Position numbers and translations under genes: made by a program
The notes under the pieces: model-generated
Seen by the model: only the letters and a program-made list of their open reading frames with translations
Databases searched by the model: none
What the model was told of the DNA's origin: nothing
Part shown: positions 1-8,765 of the stretch, one piece after another
How positions within the stretch are numbered: the first letter of the stretch is position 1
Layout: every line of letters begins with the position of its first letter
Source of the DNA: Flocculibacter collagenilyticus
GTDB taxonomy: Bacteria; Pseudomonadota; Gammaproteobacteria; Enterobacterales; Alteromonadaceae
Length of the DNA stretch: 64,000 nucleotides
NCBI RefSeq assembly: GCF_016469335.1
Contig: NZ_CP059888.1
Coordinates: forward strand, 1,116,001-1,180,000
Reading direction: 5' to 3'

Positions 1-93
1 AAAAGTGCAATTAACGCGATAGAAGACGATTTAACTATCTGATTATTAAACATTCTTTTACCTATAAATCTTCAAGTGTATATGTACGACAAA

Positions 94-120
94 GGGCGAT
101 AGATTAAAAATCTATCGCCC
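94..120 (-). terminator. Intrinsic terminator of the DUF4856 lipoprotein gene
   Basis: A perfect 10-bp stem (GGGCGATAGA / TCTATCGCCC) with a 7-nt A-rich loop lies 30 bases past the stop codon of the minus-strand lipoprotein gene. On the minus strand it is followed by a short T run, as expected for rho-independent termination. It could also act on plus-strand transcripts entering from the left. Confidence 0.75.
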
Positions 121-149
121 TATTAAGTTATGTATTGATTGAGTTGCTG

Positions 150-1886
150 TTACCAGTTCTCAACATTTTCTGAATCAAATCCGTATGCATCTTGTAATAA
201 AGCACGCGCAGTGATTAATTTTGCGCGGTAAGTTGCAATTGCTTCAGCATTTAATTCTGGCATATCACCAATGAGTGACTGCATAGTTGTATAATTTTCA
301 TCAGAAACGGGAGAGTGAGGGTTAAACTGTAAGCCCAATGAAAACCCTTTTAGCTCTGACCAGTGTTTAGCAAGATTTTCATAATTGAAATCGTCACTGC
401 CAAATGCATCATAATCTGCTAATACGTCGTTGATATAATGAACAACCGTTGCAGAAATAGACATTTCCCAGTTACTTAGAGCAATATCGCGCTGTGCTTT
501 AAGCTCGCTCATTTGTTCATCTGTAAGTGCTGTTGCACCAGCATTAGTAATGATTTCACGACCTTTTAAGAACGCGTTCATTGCATTTGCTGTGAAGTCG
601 GTTGCGTTAGTATTGTCTTTCGTACCACGATCACGCTTTGCTGCATTAGTAGAGTTACCGAAGTTGTACTCTGAATTCAGGTCGATCATTGCATCACCAT
701 CAGTATCGTGGTGACCTTGCCAATCTTCACGGCCATCTTTTGCGGCAATTTCGTCATCAGAGTAATCTAAATAGTCACGAGCCGCGCCAAAGTAACCAAA
801 ACCTTCGTCGTAATTATGCTCTAGTGCGGTGTAAGCTTTACCGTCAACTTGTTGAGTATTGTCAGACAACAATCCTTTGCCTGCAACATCATCATCTAAA
901 TAGTCGTCAGCGCCTTGTGAGAATGCAACCGCGCCTAGTAAAAACTTTTGTACTAGTTGCTTTAAATCTTGACCATTAGCCGTTAGGTAAATTTTGTTAA
1001 TGTCGTTACCTAATGCATCTTGGCGAATAGCACCATCTAAATATGCTTGTGCGTGATCGCCTAACATATCGAAATATAATTCAACGAGTGATTCTGGCGT
1101 ATAAGCGCCTTTTGCTCCCCAACCTTCAAAGTCTGTGCTCCAGTCTTTATGTTGACCAGTTGCGTCGTTGCCTGCAATTTTACCGCTTAAGTCTTTCTTA
1201 GAAGAGGAAATGTCTTTCAGGGTTTTTTGTTTGGTTTCAGGAGAGGCTGTAATTGTAAGAGCACGTTCACCCAGTACTAAATCATATTCTTCGCTGGTCA
1301 CTTTATATAGTGACATAAGCTTTGCGACAACATCCGCTTTATTAGTAAGCTCACCTGCATCTAAATCGGCTTTCAAGCCAGAAGAAATGTAGTTAGTTAA
1401 CTCTGAAATTAAAACATGACGAGCAATTTGACCGCTGTAATTTACGCTAGATTCATTGGTGAAATTGCTTGTAAAAGCATATACGTCTAATACGTCTTCA
1501 ACAGTGATGGTAAGAGTTTTTGTTAAACTATTATTTGCGCTGTCTGTTACAGTTACATCTACATCAACACTATTTGTTTGTTCAAAGTTAAGTGAAGTAG
1601 ACTCTGCAAGTTTTAGTTCGTTTCCAGAAATAACAAAACGTTCGTCATTTATAGAATAAGTGAATGTGTCAGTGCTGTTTGCATCAGTTGCACTTAGTGT
1701 TCCAATCGTCGCTCCAGCTGCATTTTCTGAAACAGTAGCAGATGAAAGTGTGATCGCTGTTGGCGCTGTATTGGTAGGCGTTTCTGTAGCAGGAGTGTCT
1801 GATGAAGAGCTTCCGCCACATGCGGTAAGACCAGAAGTAAGCAAAATAACAGTTGTTGCAATCAATGACTTTTTAAATGCTTTCAT
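150..1886 (-). CDS. DUF4856 (imelysin-like) lipoprotein with N-terminal cadherin-like domain
   Basis: A 578-residue exported lipoprotein. Residues 1-22 are a type II signal peptide ending in LTAC with Cys23 as the lipidation site, followed by a Ser/Thr/Pro linker. Residues about 40-132 resemble a cadherin/Ig-like repeat. The rest resembles DUF4856, with the characteristic stretch HNYDEGFGYFGAA at 357-369. Related imelysin-type proteins are periplasmic or outer-membrane lipoproteins linked to iron uptake, but the biochemical role of DUF4856 is not known to me. A strong Fur-box-like palindrome lies about 190 bases upstream, which supports an iron link. The gene stands alone and ends at a clear hairpin. 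The cadherin-like domain is less certain than the DUF4856 call. Confidence 0.75.
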   Translation of the reverse strand: MKAFKKSLIATTVILLTSGLTACGGSSSSDTPATETPTNTAPTAITLSSATVSENAAGATIGTLSATDANSTDTFTYSINDERFVISGNELKLAESTSLNFEQTNSVDVDVTVTDSANNSLTKTLTITVEDVLDVYAFTSNFTNESSVNYSGQIARHVLISELTNYISSGLKADLDAGELTNKADVVAKLMSLYKVTSEEYDLVLGERALTITASPETKQKTLKDISSSKKDLSGKIAGNDATGQHKDWSTDFEGWGAKGAYTPESLVELYFDMLGDHAQAYLDGAIRQDALGNDINKIYLTANGQDLKQLVQKFLLGAVAFSQGADDYLDDDVAGKGLLSDNTQQVDGKAYTALEHNYDEGFGYFGAARDYLDYSDDEIAAKDGREDWQGHHDTDGDAMIDLNSEYNFGNSTNAAKRDRGTKDNTNATDFTANAMNAFLKGREIITNAGATALTDEQMSELKAQRDIALSNWEMSISATVVHYINDVLADYDAFGSDDFNYENLAKHWSELKGFSLGLQFNPHSPVSDENYTTMQSLIGDMPELNAEAIATYRAKLITARALLQDAYGFDSENVENW

Positions 1887-2230
1887 TGTTTTAAATTCCT
1901 AGTACGACGAACGTGTTGTTTTAATCTAACCACTTTATTTTAACGCTCTTCACTATTATGTGATTGTATTGAAAAGATACTCATTAATAATGATATATAG
2001 CGCGTTTAATTTTATATAAAGCCGAAATTAGAATACGAATAATTCTCAATTGCGATGGATTATAACAGCATATCAATGAGAATCAATCTCATTAGCATTA
2101 CTTTACGATAAAAATTTAATCAACAAATTTTCCGCAAGTGCACAAGCTGGATGAATGAGTAATGCGTTGGATTTATTGATAGGCTAAAATACGTTGAGAA
2201 TGAATAGTCTTTTAATGTTGAGAGAATAAA
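1887..2230. other. Divergent intergenic region, 344 bases
   Basis: An AT-rich region between the DUF4856 gene (minus) and a lipoprotein gene (plus). It holds a strong Fur-box-like palindrome at 2075-2093 and a weaker related site near 2034-2048 with core GAAT-A-ATTC. I see no gene or RNA in it. Confidence 0.6.
2075..2093. promoter_or_regulatory. Fur box
   Basis: AATGAGAATCAATCTCATT consists of perfect 7-bp inverted arms (AATGAGA / TCTCATT) around a 5-base centre. It closely fits the 19-bp Fur consensus built from GATAAT-type units. It lies between divergent genes and so could repress either; the DUF4856 lipoprotein is the more plausible target because imelysin-like proteins are commonly iron-regulated. 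Assignment to Fur rests on pattern match only. Confidence 0.7.
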
Positions 2231-2770
2231 TTGAAAAACGTATTAATTTTACTACTCAGTTTTTTAGTGGCTGCTTGTGCTAGCACGCACCAAAATACCC
2301 GTGGTAATGCTGCAAAAGATTCAGCGTATGAAACATCGGACTACAGCAAAAACATATATTATGTACAGCATAAATTGATACCTGACTGGTTGTTTGTAAG
2401 CGAAGGAGAGTTTTTTAATGATCTTTTGACCCAGAAAGACGGTCAAATAAGGGGCGCGATGTCAGAGATTATTTCTCCTGAATATGCAGCGGCTGTGCAA
2501 ATTAGGCCAATAGAAAAATGGGGTGTTGAAGCGGTATTATTTATTTTTCCAAGACCAAAAAGCCCAGCCAATTGCTTTTATACCTTGGCATATTTAGATG
2601 ATGATAAGCTTCATTATCGAACCTACGAAATGGCTTTAAATTTATATGATGACGAGCTTGTTGGTATTGTAGGAGGCTGGACAAGTGATGGTTCTCATAA
2701 GAATTATGGTGGTCGCACCTATCAAGATCATGAAAGCTTTATAGATGATATTTTAAGTCACGTTAAATAA
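2231..2770 (+). CDS. Hypothetical lipoprotein
   Basis: I do not recognise this 179-residue protein. It starts with TTG; no closer ATG preserves the signal sequence. Residues 1-15 form a hydrophobic signal peptide ending in VAAC with Cys16 as the lipidation site, so it is probably a membrane-anchored periplasmic lipoprotein. The mature part is soluble, mixed in charge, with several Tyr-rich strands and no catalytic motif I can name. It is divergent from the Fur-box-linked gene and could share its iron control. plsC follows about 100 bases later with its own -10 element, so the two are probably separate units. Confidence 0.6.
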   Translation: MKNVLILLLSFLVAACASTHQNTRGNAAKDSAYETSDYSKNIYYVQHKLIPDWLFVSEGEFFNDLLTQKDGQIRGAMSEIISPEYAAAVQIRPIEKWGVEAVLFIFPRPKSPANCFYTLAYLDDDKLHYRTYEMALNLYDDELVGIVGGWTSDGSHKNYGGRTYQDHESFIDDILSHVK

Positions 2771-2841
2771 TTTCGCTTAAAGTGATTACAAGTTAATATC
2801 GAAATTTTGTTTCTCAGCGTACAAGTGTAAGTTAATTGATG

Positions 2842-2847
2842 TATAAT
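2842..2847 (+). promoter_or_regulatory. Putative -10 element for plsC
   Basis: A perfect TATAAT lies 28 bases before the proposed GTG start of plsC. No good -35 hexamer stands 16-18 bases upstream, so the promoter may rely on an activator or another contact. Its position inside the longest possible reading frame supports the shorter coding start. Confidence 0.4.
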
Positions 2848-2874
2848 CGCCGCTCAAATTTTTGGAGGATTGTT

Positions 2875-3597
2875 GTGTTAGCCGTTATACGTTTACTTAT
2901 TCTTGCTTTATTTTTTGTAATGTCGACGATTGCGATGATGTTATTTTGCATAATAAGGCCATTTCATCGAAACAATGTATACCATGTTGCAAAGCTATAT
3001 GGTTCGATGCATAAACTTTTTGGCGTTGAGCTTGAAGTGCGTAAACACCCTTCAATTAAAAGCGATGAACAATATGTCTATATTGCGAATCATCAAAATA
3101 ATTATGATTTATTTACAATCTCTGCGGCGGTTCAACCACGCACGGTAAGTATTGGTAAAAAAAGTTTAAAATGGGTGCCATTTTTTGGTTGGATTTATTG
3201 GCTAAGCGGCAACATCCTTATTGATAGAAATAATCGCTCTCGTGCAGCAGGCACCATTTCTCAAGCTGCTAATAAAATAAAAGATAATAAATTATCTATT
3301 TGGATGTTCCCAGAAGGAACGCGTAGTTATGGTAAAGGTTTATTGCCATTTAAAACAGGGGCATTCCATACTGCGGTACAAGCTGACGTTGCTATGGTGC
3401 CAGTATGTATGAACTCAACCTGCAAACGTATTTCATTAAATAAATGGAATAACGGCAAAGTGATTGTTGAAATGTTAGAGCCGATAAAACTGCCGAACAA
3501 TGCCAAAGAAAATATACGAGAAATCACCAATCAAACCCATGCACTAATGCACGATAAAATTAAGCAATTAGATGCCGAAGTGGGCATAAAGGAATAA
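2875..3597 (+). CDS. plsC: 1-acyl-sn-glycerol-3-phosphate acyltransferase
   Basis: Acylates lysophosphatidic acid to phosphatidic acid at the inner membrane, the second acylation of phospholipid synthesis. The 240-residue protein starts with GTG at 2875, six bases after a perfect GGAGG. The frame is open further upstream to a TTG-ATG pair, but that extension overlaps a TATAAT and lacks a ribosome site; the shorter form matches the roughly 245-residue E. coli protein. Catalytic NHQNNYD (the HX4D motif) is at 72-78 and FPEGTRS at 145-151. IDRNNRS between them is also typical of PlsC. The N-terminus is a membrane segment. Confidence 0.95.
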   Translation: MLAVIRLLILALFFVMSTIAMMLFCIIRPFHRNNVYHVAKLYGSMHKLFGVELEVRKHPSIKSDEQYVYIANHQNNYDLFTISAAVQPRTVSIGKKSLKWVPFFGWIYWLSGNILIDRNNRSRAAGTISQAANKIKDNKLSIWMFPEGTRSYGKGLLPFKTGAFHTAVQADVAMVPVCMNSTCKRISLNKWNNGKVIVEMLEPIKLPNNAKENIREITNQTHALMHDKIKQLDAEVGIKE

Positions 3598-3718
3598 TTC
3601 CTTAATTTGGGAACTTGTACTACGTATCACTTATAATCAAATGCTCGTATAATAGTGCATGTAAGCTTCTTTTGAAGTGATACTGAATAACACGAATTGA
3701 AAATAATAAGGCGCAACC

Positions 3719-4069
3719 ATGCAAGACTGGCAAGAATTTACTGTAAAAATTATTGATGAACTTTTAGAAGATGGAAGCGATCCAGATGCGCTACACACGA
3801 TTGAGCATCACTTTTCTGCCGAGCGATTTGATATACTTGAAAAGGCTGCTGTAGTGGCATTTAAACAAGGTTATGACGTGGGAGAGCCGGAAGAGTTTGA
3901 ATTGGAAGATGGCAGCCGAGTGCTAGGCTTTGATATTGTTATTGAACAACCACTTGAAGAAGAGTTAATGCTTGAAGATGTGAATAAACTGGTGCAATTT
4001 GCCAAAGAAACAAATATTGAATATGACGGCTGGGGCACATACTTCGAAGATGGTACAAACCAACAGTAA
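3719..4069 (+). CDS. rraB: Ribonuclease E inhibitor RraB
   Basis: A 116-residue acidic protein of the RraB (YjgD) family, which binds RNase E and modulates RNA decay and degradosome composition. Diagnostic blocks are ELLEDGSDPDALHTIEHH near the N-terminus and EYDGWGTYFED near the C-terminus, both almost identical to the E. coli protein. It lacks most of the very acidic C-terminal tail of the E. coli version (about 138 residues). The ATG start has AAGG seven bases upstream. It is a single gene convergent with the CPBP protease gene, 13 bases away, with no obvious terminator between. Confidence 0.93.
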   Translation: MQDWQEFTVKIIDELLEDGSDPDALHTIEHHFSAERFDILEKAAVVAFKQGYDVGEPEEFELEDGSRVLGFDIVIEQPLEEELMLEDVNKLVQFAKETNIEYDGWGTYFEDGTNQQ

Positions 4070-4082
4070 TTGGTAAAACTAA

Positions 4083-4775
4083 TCAACCTGCGTTTTCCAA
4101 GCGCTCGCCGATTTTTAACCAGTCTGGGCGCTTGGTTAGCACATAAAACGCAAGATAGTCGTATATAGAATGTGCAGCTATTACTACTAACATGCTGTTA
4201 ATGCTTACATAAATCACACCTAGTACGACTCCAATTAAGCTCGTCAGCAAAATATATACCTTAGAAATAGGGTGTGCTAAACCAAATAATAGTGACGATA
4301 AAAAAATCCCAGACATTATACTTAACAGGCTCACCGATACACCTTCTGATAGCATGATTAGCTTGGTTAGCTCTATTCCCAAAAGCGCTACGCCACTTTC
4401 TATTCCAATCGTTAACCAATAAAGAAATACGCCTCTAAATAGAAGTTCTTCAGAAGTACCTGCCAACACGGCTAGTAAAACTAGTTGTGGCTGTGAGAAG
4501 CTTGTTAGCATTGGCCTAATTGCGCGTACTAACTGGTGAAATGTGTCAGTGAAATTCAAGCTAACGATGAGCAGTAAATACAGAAAAAAGTACATGATAA
4601 TTGCTACAACAGACCCTAACCCTAACTCAAAAAACCAGTTATCGTTCCACCAGTTAATAGCAGTTGAAGGCCAAAATACTAAGACTAACGCAATTACAAG
4701 AATAACGCCTTGCCCAGCAACGGCTTGTAAAAACGGACTCTTTTGCTTTGCTGTTGGAGGGGCAATCGTTGACAT
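4083..4775 (-). CDS. CPBP family intramembrane metalloprotease
   Basis: A 230-residue multi-pass membrane protein of the CPBP (Abi/CAAX protease-like) family. The conserved motifs are EELLFRG at 109-115 (EExxxR), His168 in FGLAHP, and His202 with Asp206 in AHSIYDYLAF. These residues make up the glutamate/histidine active site of the family. About six hydrophobic segments are visible. Bacterial members have been tied to bacteriocin immunity or membrane-protein processing, but nothing here defines the substrate. The gene stands alone on the minus strand. Confidence 0.85.
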   Translation of the reverse strand: MSTIAPPTAKQKSPFLQAVAGQGVILVIALVLVFWPSTAINWWNDNWFFELGLGSVVAIIMYFFLYLLLIVSLNFTDTFHQLVRAIRPMLTSFSQPQLVLLAVLAGTSEELLFRGVFLYWLTIGIESGVALLGIELTKLIMLSEGVSVSLLSIMSGIFLSSLLFGLAHPISKVYILLTSLIGVVLGVIYVSINSMLVVIAAHSIYDYLAFYVLTKRPDWLKIGERLENAG

Positions 4776-4850
4776 GTGTTTTCCAGTTAGTATCAGTATG
4801 ACTAAGGGTAGTAAAAATTATAAATCCTCGCTTTGTTGTATTGAATAAAA

Positions 4851-4902
4851 AGCCCTACTAGGGCAGGTTGACCTATAAAGGTCAACACGCCCTAGTAGGG
4901 CT
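4851..4902 (-). terminator. Terminator of the M14 peptidase gene, nested hairpin
   Basis: A 14-bp outer stem (AGCCCTACTAGGGC / GCCCTAGTAGGGCT) encloses a second 8-bp stem (GTTGACCT / AGGTCAAC). On the minus strand it is followed by TTTTATTC, a good U tract. Each outer arm is nearly self-complementary, so alternative folds are possible. Confidence 0.85.
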
Positions 4903-4932
4903 TGAAGTTACTTTTCAGTAATAAAAGTTGGA

Positions 4933-7530
4933 TTATTCATAATTCCAGTTTTCATCTATACCTGCGCTGCGGCGATAACCGTATACACCAACATGCCACG
5001 TGCCTGCGGCAGGGTTATTGATTACACAAGACTCTTGGTTACTGCTGTTCCATGAGCGGCAATCATAGTTGATGGTTGATGGCGCTGATCCTGATCTTAA
5101 ATATAAGTCAGCATCGCCACTACCACCTGTTGTTGTAACTGTTAACGTTGATGTGCCAGCAGGTACTTCAATAGTGTGTCTAAACCAATACCCTTGGCTT
5201 ACACTGATATTTAAGTTGCTGCCACTATCCCCTGGAGTGCCACCAGTACTATATGAGCCAACTAACGTTACCCCTGAATAAGCTGCGTAACCGCGAATCA
5301 TTACATGGTAAGTACCTTGTTGTGTTGGATCAATATTACAGGTTTCGTTATTACCGTTTCTCCATGGTCTACAGTCATAGTCACCCGTTGTTGGCGCAGA
5401 ACCAAATTTCACATATAAGTCAGCATCACCTGTGCCGCCCGAGATAGCAAAACTTAACCCCGTTGCATCGGCTGGAACTTGCATTTCATAGCGTTTCTCA
5501 TCACCTTGACTGCCCGATAAGCCTGTTATAGGTTGACCGTTCACTAAACCATTACTGGGATCAACCAATTCAACAACTTTATTAATTGATGCAGTGTTAT
5601 TGTCGTTATCAGTGACGGTAAGCGATACAGTGTAGTTACCGTAGGCTGCGTAAGTATTGGATGCATTTACGCCAGTGCCGCTACTGCTGTCACCAAAGTC
5701 CCAACTATAACTAACAATATTGCCACCTACATCGGTAGAGCTAGATGCGTCGAAGTTACAGGCTAGTTCTGTGCAATCAAAGGTAAAGTTGGCTACAGGA
5801 TCGCCAGCTCCGCTATTGTCGATATTTAAAAATACAGCGCTAATTGCTCCCCACTTATCAGAACCGTCTTTAGCACGAACATAAACGATATGCTGACCTT
5901 CGCTAAGACTTCCTGTATTGATGGTGCCGTCGAACGCTTCAGTTTTTGAGTTAAAACTGCCGTCACTTGCGTTTAAGCTAAATGCTTGAGCGCCTGCCTC
6001 CCAAGGCGGCACATCAATATAGTATTCTGCTTGGGTTAAGTTTTGCGTACCTTCATTACCATTAGCATTACTAAATCGCTGATCGCTTGCACTACCCGTA
6101 ATGTTAACTGGCGTACCCGCAGGAACGCCAGTGGTAGAGGCATTACCCGCTAAGCTAACTGCTGTAACATCAGGGCCACCTGGTGTTATATAAGGTGTAC
6201 GGGTTACTTTGGCAGCATAAATCAGTGCTGGTAAATTGTTAGGCTTAATGGTGTTTTCATACGTAGAACAACTTTGGAAGAAGCTAGTACCTAACTCAAA
6301 GGTAAATGCCGCTACACCCAACTCAGCATAACTGACCGAATCACTGGTTCCATCAGTTGGATATAAACCAATGGATTGCTGTGGGTAATAGTTATTGAAA
6401 AACGCAAATTTACGGCCAAGAGTTTGTAGCTCTATGCCATTAGGAGCAACTTGATTGGTGCCTCCCCAAGGCCATAAAATGAGTTCACTGTAACTGTGTA
6501 AATCAATGTGAATACCGCTTGTGTCCATTGGTGCGGGATCGTTCTGATTAGGTCCCCGGCTGTCTGGCCACAAGCTACGAACATAACCTTCAATGGCCTG
6601 TGTTTCTGGCTCAGAGCCTGCACTTGGGCCGCGGTAGGTGGCATTACATACATTACCACTTGAGCCGCCCGAGCTATTCCATGTAAATGTAAAGTTTCGG
6701 TTTAAATCGGCACCGCGACTGTTACTGTTGGCGCCACAATAGTTTTGGTTAGTATTTTTACGCCAAGAAAGGCCCGTTTCAGCTTTCTTACGGCCGTCTG
6801 GGTTTGTTTGCAGCATCAAGTGCACTTCATGGTGATTTAATATCCATGTTGCATCTGCATTTGTTCCGTAGCCATCTATGAGCCAACGTGCAAAGTCTAG
6901 AGCGAGTGGCGCTGTCGTATATTCACGCGCATGAATAGCAGAATTGATAAACAGCTTGGGCTTTGTTGTGATGCCATTATTTTTGGTGAGCTTTAATACT
7001 TTCATGTCAAAGCCTGTTTGTCCGTCAGACTTTTCCCAAGAATCACCAACATCTGTCCAAGTAGCTAATGTAGGGTTGTTACTGGCAATGGTTTGCGCTG
7101 CTGCAAAGCTCTCTTCTACCGTTTCATAACATGAGTAACCGGGAATGCCAGCGGTAGGTGTAATGCTGCTGTCGGCAGCAGCGATGTTTTTTTGAAGCTC
7201 GGTTAATCTTAAATTCCGATTTTTAATAAATGTATGAGCGATTTCGAACCGAAAACCAAACTTACTTAGTTTTAGTTTTTCTTCGTCGCTTAATTCTAAA
7301 ATTAAATAGCCTTCTTCATGATTACTTTCAAGCAAAAATGAATGCAAGCTGATTGCAGCTTTGCGCGCCGTGTCCATATTGGGATAGTACGCTCGATAAA
7401 TATTTTGCTGGGCTTTTTCTTCTTCCATCAGTTGTTGGATATCTGCGGGTTCATTAGCAACACTCGCTAACGGAATGCCTGCCATGCTACCAAAACAAAT
7501 TGAAACAATGGCTGCTCTAACCTTGTTCAT
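4933..7530 (-). CDS. Secreted M14 zinc carboxypeptidase with PKD and two PPC domains
   Basis: An exported peptidase of 865 residues from the ATG at 7530; AAGGA stands 10 bases upstream, while an in-frame GTG at 7539 sits only one base after it and is less likely. A signal peptide ends near SVA-NE. In the numbering from the upstream GTG, the M14 domain spans about 135-445: zinc ligands His203 and Glu206 in HAREYTT, His348 in DLHSYSE, substrate residues in NPDGR (246-250) and RGADLNRNF (275-283), and catalytic Glu415 in FTFELGTS. A linking domain follows, then a PKD domain (about 580-658, WDFGD at 613-617) and two PPC domains (about 675-765 and 778-862) with GDADLYV/GDADLYL and paired cysteines. 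PPC tails are usual in exported marine proteases and are often removed after secretion. It probably scavenges peptides or protein outside the cell. Confidence 0.9.
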   Translation of the reverse strand: MNKVRAAIVSICFGSMAGIPLASVANEPADIQQLMEEEKAQQNIYRAYYPNMDTARKAAISLHSFLLESNHEEGYLILELSDEEKLKLSKFGFRFEIAHTFIKNRNLRLTELQKNIAAADSSITPTAGIPGYSCYETVEESFAAAQTIASNNPTLATWTDVGDSWEKSDGQTGFDMKVLKLTKNNGITTKPKLFINSAIHAREYTTAPLALDFARWLIDGYGTNADATWILNHHEVHLMLQTNPDGRKKAETGLSWRKNTNQNYCGANSNSRGADLNRNFTFTWNSSGGSSGNVCNATYRGPSAGSEPETQAIEGYVRSLWPDSRGPNQNDPAPMDTSGIHIDLHSYSELILWPWGGTNQVAPNGIELQTLGRKFAFFNNYYPQQSIGLYPTDGTSDSVSYAELGVAAFTFELGTSFFQSCSTYENTIKPNNLPALIYAAKVTRTPYITPGGPDVTAVSLAGNASTTGVPAGTPVNITGSASDQRFSNANGNEGTQNLTQAEYYIDVPPWEAGAQAFSLNASDGSFNSKTEAFDGTINTGSLSEGQHIVYVRAKDGSDKWGAISAVFLNIDNSGAGDPVANFTFDCTELACNFDASSSTDVGGNIVSYSWDFGDSSSGTGVNASNTYAAYGNYTVSLTVTDNDNNTASINKVVELVDPSNGLVNGQPITGLSGSQGDEKRYEMQVPADATGLSFAISGGTGDADLYVKFGSAPTTGDYDCRPWRNGNNETCNIDPTQQGTYHVMIRGYAAYSGVTLVGSYSTGGTPGDSGSNLNISVSQGYWFRHTIEVPAGTSTLTVTTTGGSGDADLYLRSGSAPSTINYDCRSWNSSNQESCVINNPAAGTWHVGVYGYRRSAGIDENWNYE

Positions 7531-7897
7531 ATATTTCACTTCCTTCGTTATTTTATTTATTAGAAATTAGAGCGTGTTGAGCTTTGCTGTATTATTTTTT
7601 ATTCAATACTCATCGCACTTTTGTAACGTGCTGGCCGTTAGTTTTGATAAATCAAACCTCCAGCCTGCAATACAAGATCAATGCGATTAAATTGAATGTT
7701 TTTGGCAGCGTGTTAGTGTCAACCGCTCTATTATTTTCGCTCAATTGTGATACTGAGCTAGGAAAGCTTAGTAACAAAAAAGTAACAAAACAAAGTTTTG
7801 CATGAAAAATAATCAAATAAATTTTAATGGCTGTTAAAATTTATGAATTTGTGTATATTTGTCTGAAATTTATAGAAAAAGCGAATAAGGATATATT
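7531..7897. other. Divergent intergenic region, 367 bases
   Basis: An AT-rich region between the M14 peptidase gene and the DUF4177 operon. It should carry both promoters, but I cannot point to convincing hexamers. A 73-codon plus-strand frame at 7584-7805 has no ribosome site and no recognisable sequence, so I leave it uncalled. Confidence 0.5.
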
Positions 7898-8122
7898 ATG
7901 ACGCATTATGATGAATATAAGGTGATCCACGTTGTTGAAGGTGGTTGTGGTACTCTTTTACTTGGTTCAAGTGGATTGCCACTTAAAAAGCTAGAAGCAA
8001 CGCTAAATGCTGAAGCTGCTGATGGCTGGCAAGTTGTGTTTCAGGTGTTAGAGAACAAGCGCTTTATGTTATTTTGGTCTAGAGAAGCCGTCATTGTAAC
8101 ACTTGGACGAAAGTATGGTTAA
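7898..8122 (+). CDS. DUF4177 domain protein
   Basis: A 74-residue soluble protein matching DUF4177: it opens with EYKVIHVVEGG, then LLLGSSGLPLKKLE, then GWQVVFQVLE and LFWSREAVIVTLGR at the end. The function of the family is not established. The ATG is preceded by AAGGA at a good distance. It is the first gene of a four-gene operon, and its stop overlaps the start of the yidD-like gene by 8 bases, which points to translational coupling. Confidence 0.85.
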   Translation: MTHYDEYKVIHVVEGGCGTLLLGSSGLPLKKLEATLNAEAADGWQVVFQVLENKRFMLFWSREAVIVTLGRKYG

Positions 8123-8339
8123 AAAGCTAATTCTGTTAGCTATTAGAAAATATCAAACAACAGGTGGCTCGAAACAGCACTTTAATCTTGAATGCAATTT
8201 TGAGCCAACTTGTTCTGAATATACGTATCAAGCCATTAGTCAATACGGCGTATTGGCTGGTGTAAGTAAAGGCTTACAGCGCATTAAGCGGTGTAATGAT
8301 CCTGACTGTATTCATAAAATAAACGACCCGCTGGTTTAA
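8115..8339 (+). CDS. yidD: YidD-like membrane protein insertion factor (paralogue)
   Basis: A 74-residue protein of the YidD family, which assists YidC-dependent membrane protein insertion. The core CNFEPTCSEYTYQAI and the later RIKRCNDPDC fit the family, but the usual Arg-Cys-His-Pro is replaced by RCND, so it is a divergent copy. I take the ATG at 8115, inside the end of the upstream gene; an upstream TTG gives four extra residues. Normal yidD lies between rnpA and yidC, which are not here, so this is probably a second copy. The neighbouring TM2 and M48 genes also point to the membrane. Confidence 0.8.
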   Translation: MVKKLILLAIRKYQTTGGSKQHFNLECNFEPTCSEYTYQAISQYGVLAGVSKGLQRIKRCNDPDCIHKINDPLV

Positions 8340-8351
8340 AGGATATTAAGC

Positions 8352-8765
8352 ATGGATATTGATTTGTTGAAAATGGAAGAAGATCAGCTTCGAAAAGAAA
8401 TCGCAACGCTGTCTGATGAACAGAAGCGTATTTACTATCAAATTGAAAAAAGCCAAGTAAAAGATCCCGATACTTATGCTGTTTTGAACTGGTTTTTTGT
8501 AGCAGGACTACATCACTTCTATTTGGGAGAGAATGGCCGTGGCATGATTAATGTTATTGTGATGTTAGTTGGACTCATCACGATTAGTAGCTTTGGTATT
8601 TGGATTATTTTGAGCATTTTTATTTTTGAGCTACCCCAGTTATTTAATAGTCAAAAAATTGTGCAGCACTATAATAACGAAGTGATGAAATCTGCCCTAG
8701 AAGAATGTAAAAAGATGCATTCAGGGATCGCTCGATCTGCCTCACATAGTCATTATCATGACTAA
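8352..8765 (+). CDS. TM2 domain membrane protein
   Basis: A 137-residue protein. Residues 1-40 are a charged, probably coiled-coil segment. It is followed by a TM2 domain: two membrane helices around 44-60 and 64-97 with the typical GLHHFYLGENGRGMINV turn. A charged tail ends in a His-rich stretch (HSHYHD). TM2 proteins are widespread with poorly defined roles. An AAGGA sits upstream of the ATG, 12 bases after yidD. Its stop overlaps the start of the M48 protease gene by 8 bases. Confidence 0.85.
   Translation: MDIDLLKMEEDQLRKEIATLSDEQKRIYYQIEKSQVKDPDTYAVLNWFFVAGLHHFYLGENGRGMINVIVMLVGLITISSFGIWIILSIFIFELPQLFNSQKIVQHYNNEVMKSALEECKKMHSGIARSASHSHYHD

Noticed and set aside
689-979. 96-codon plus-strand frame opposite the DUF4856 lipoprotein
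   Set aside because: Antisense shadow of a well-supported coding frame, rich in His, Gln and Arg as is typical for such shadows.
7584-7805. 73-codon plus-strand frame in the M14/DUF4177 intergenic region
   Set aside because: No ribosome site, unrecognised low-complexity sequence, and it lies in the divergent promoter region.
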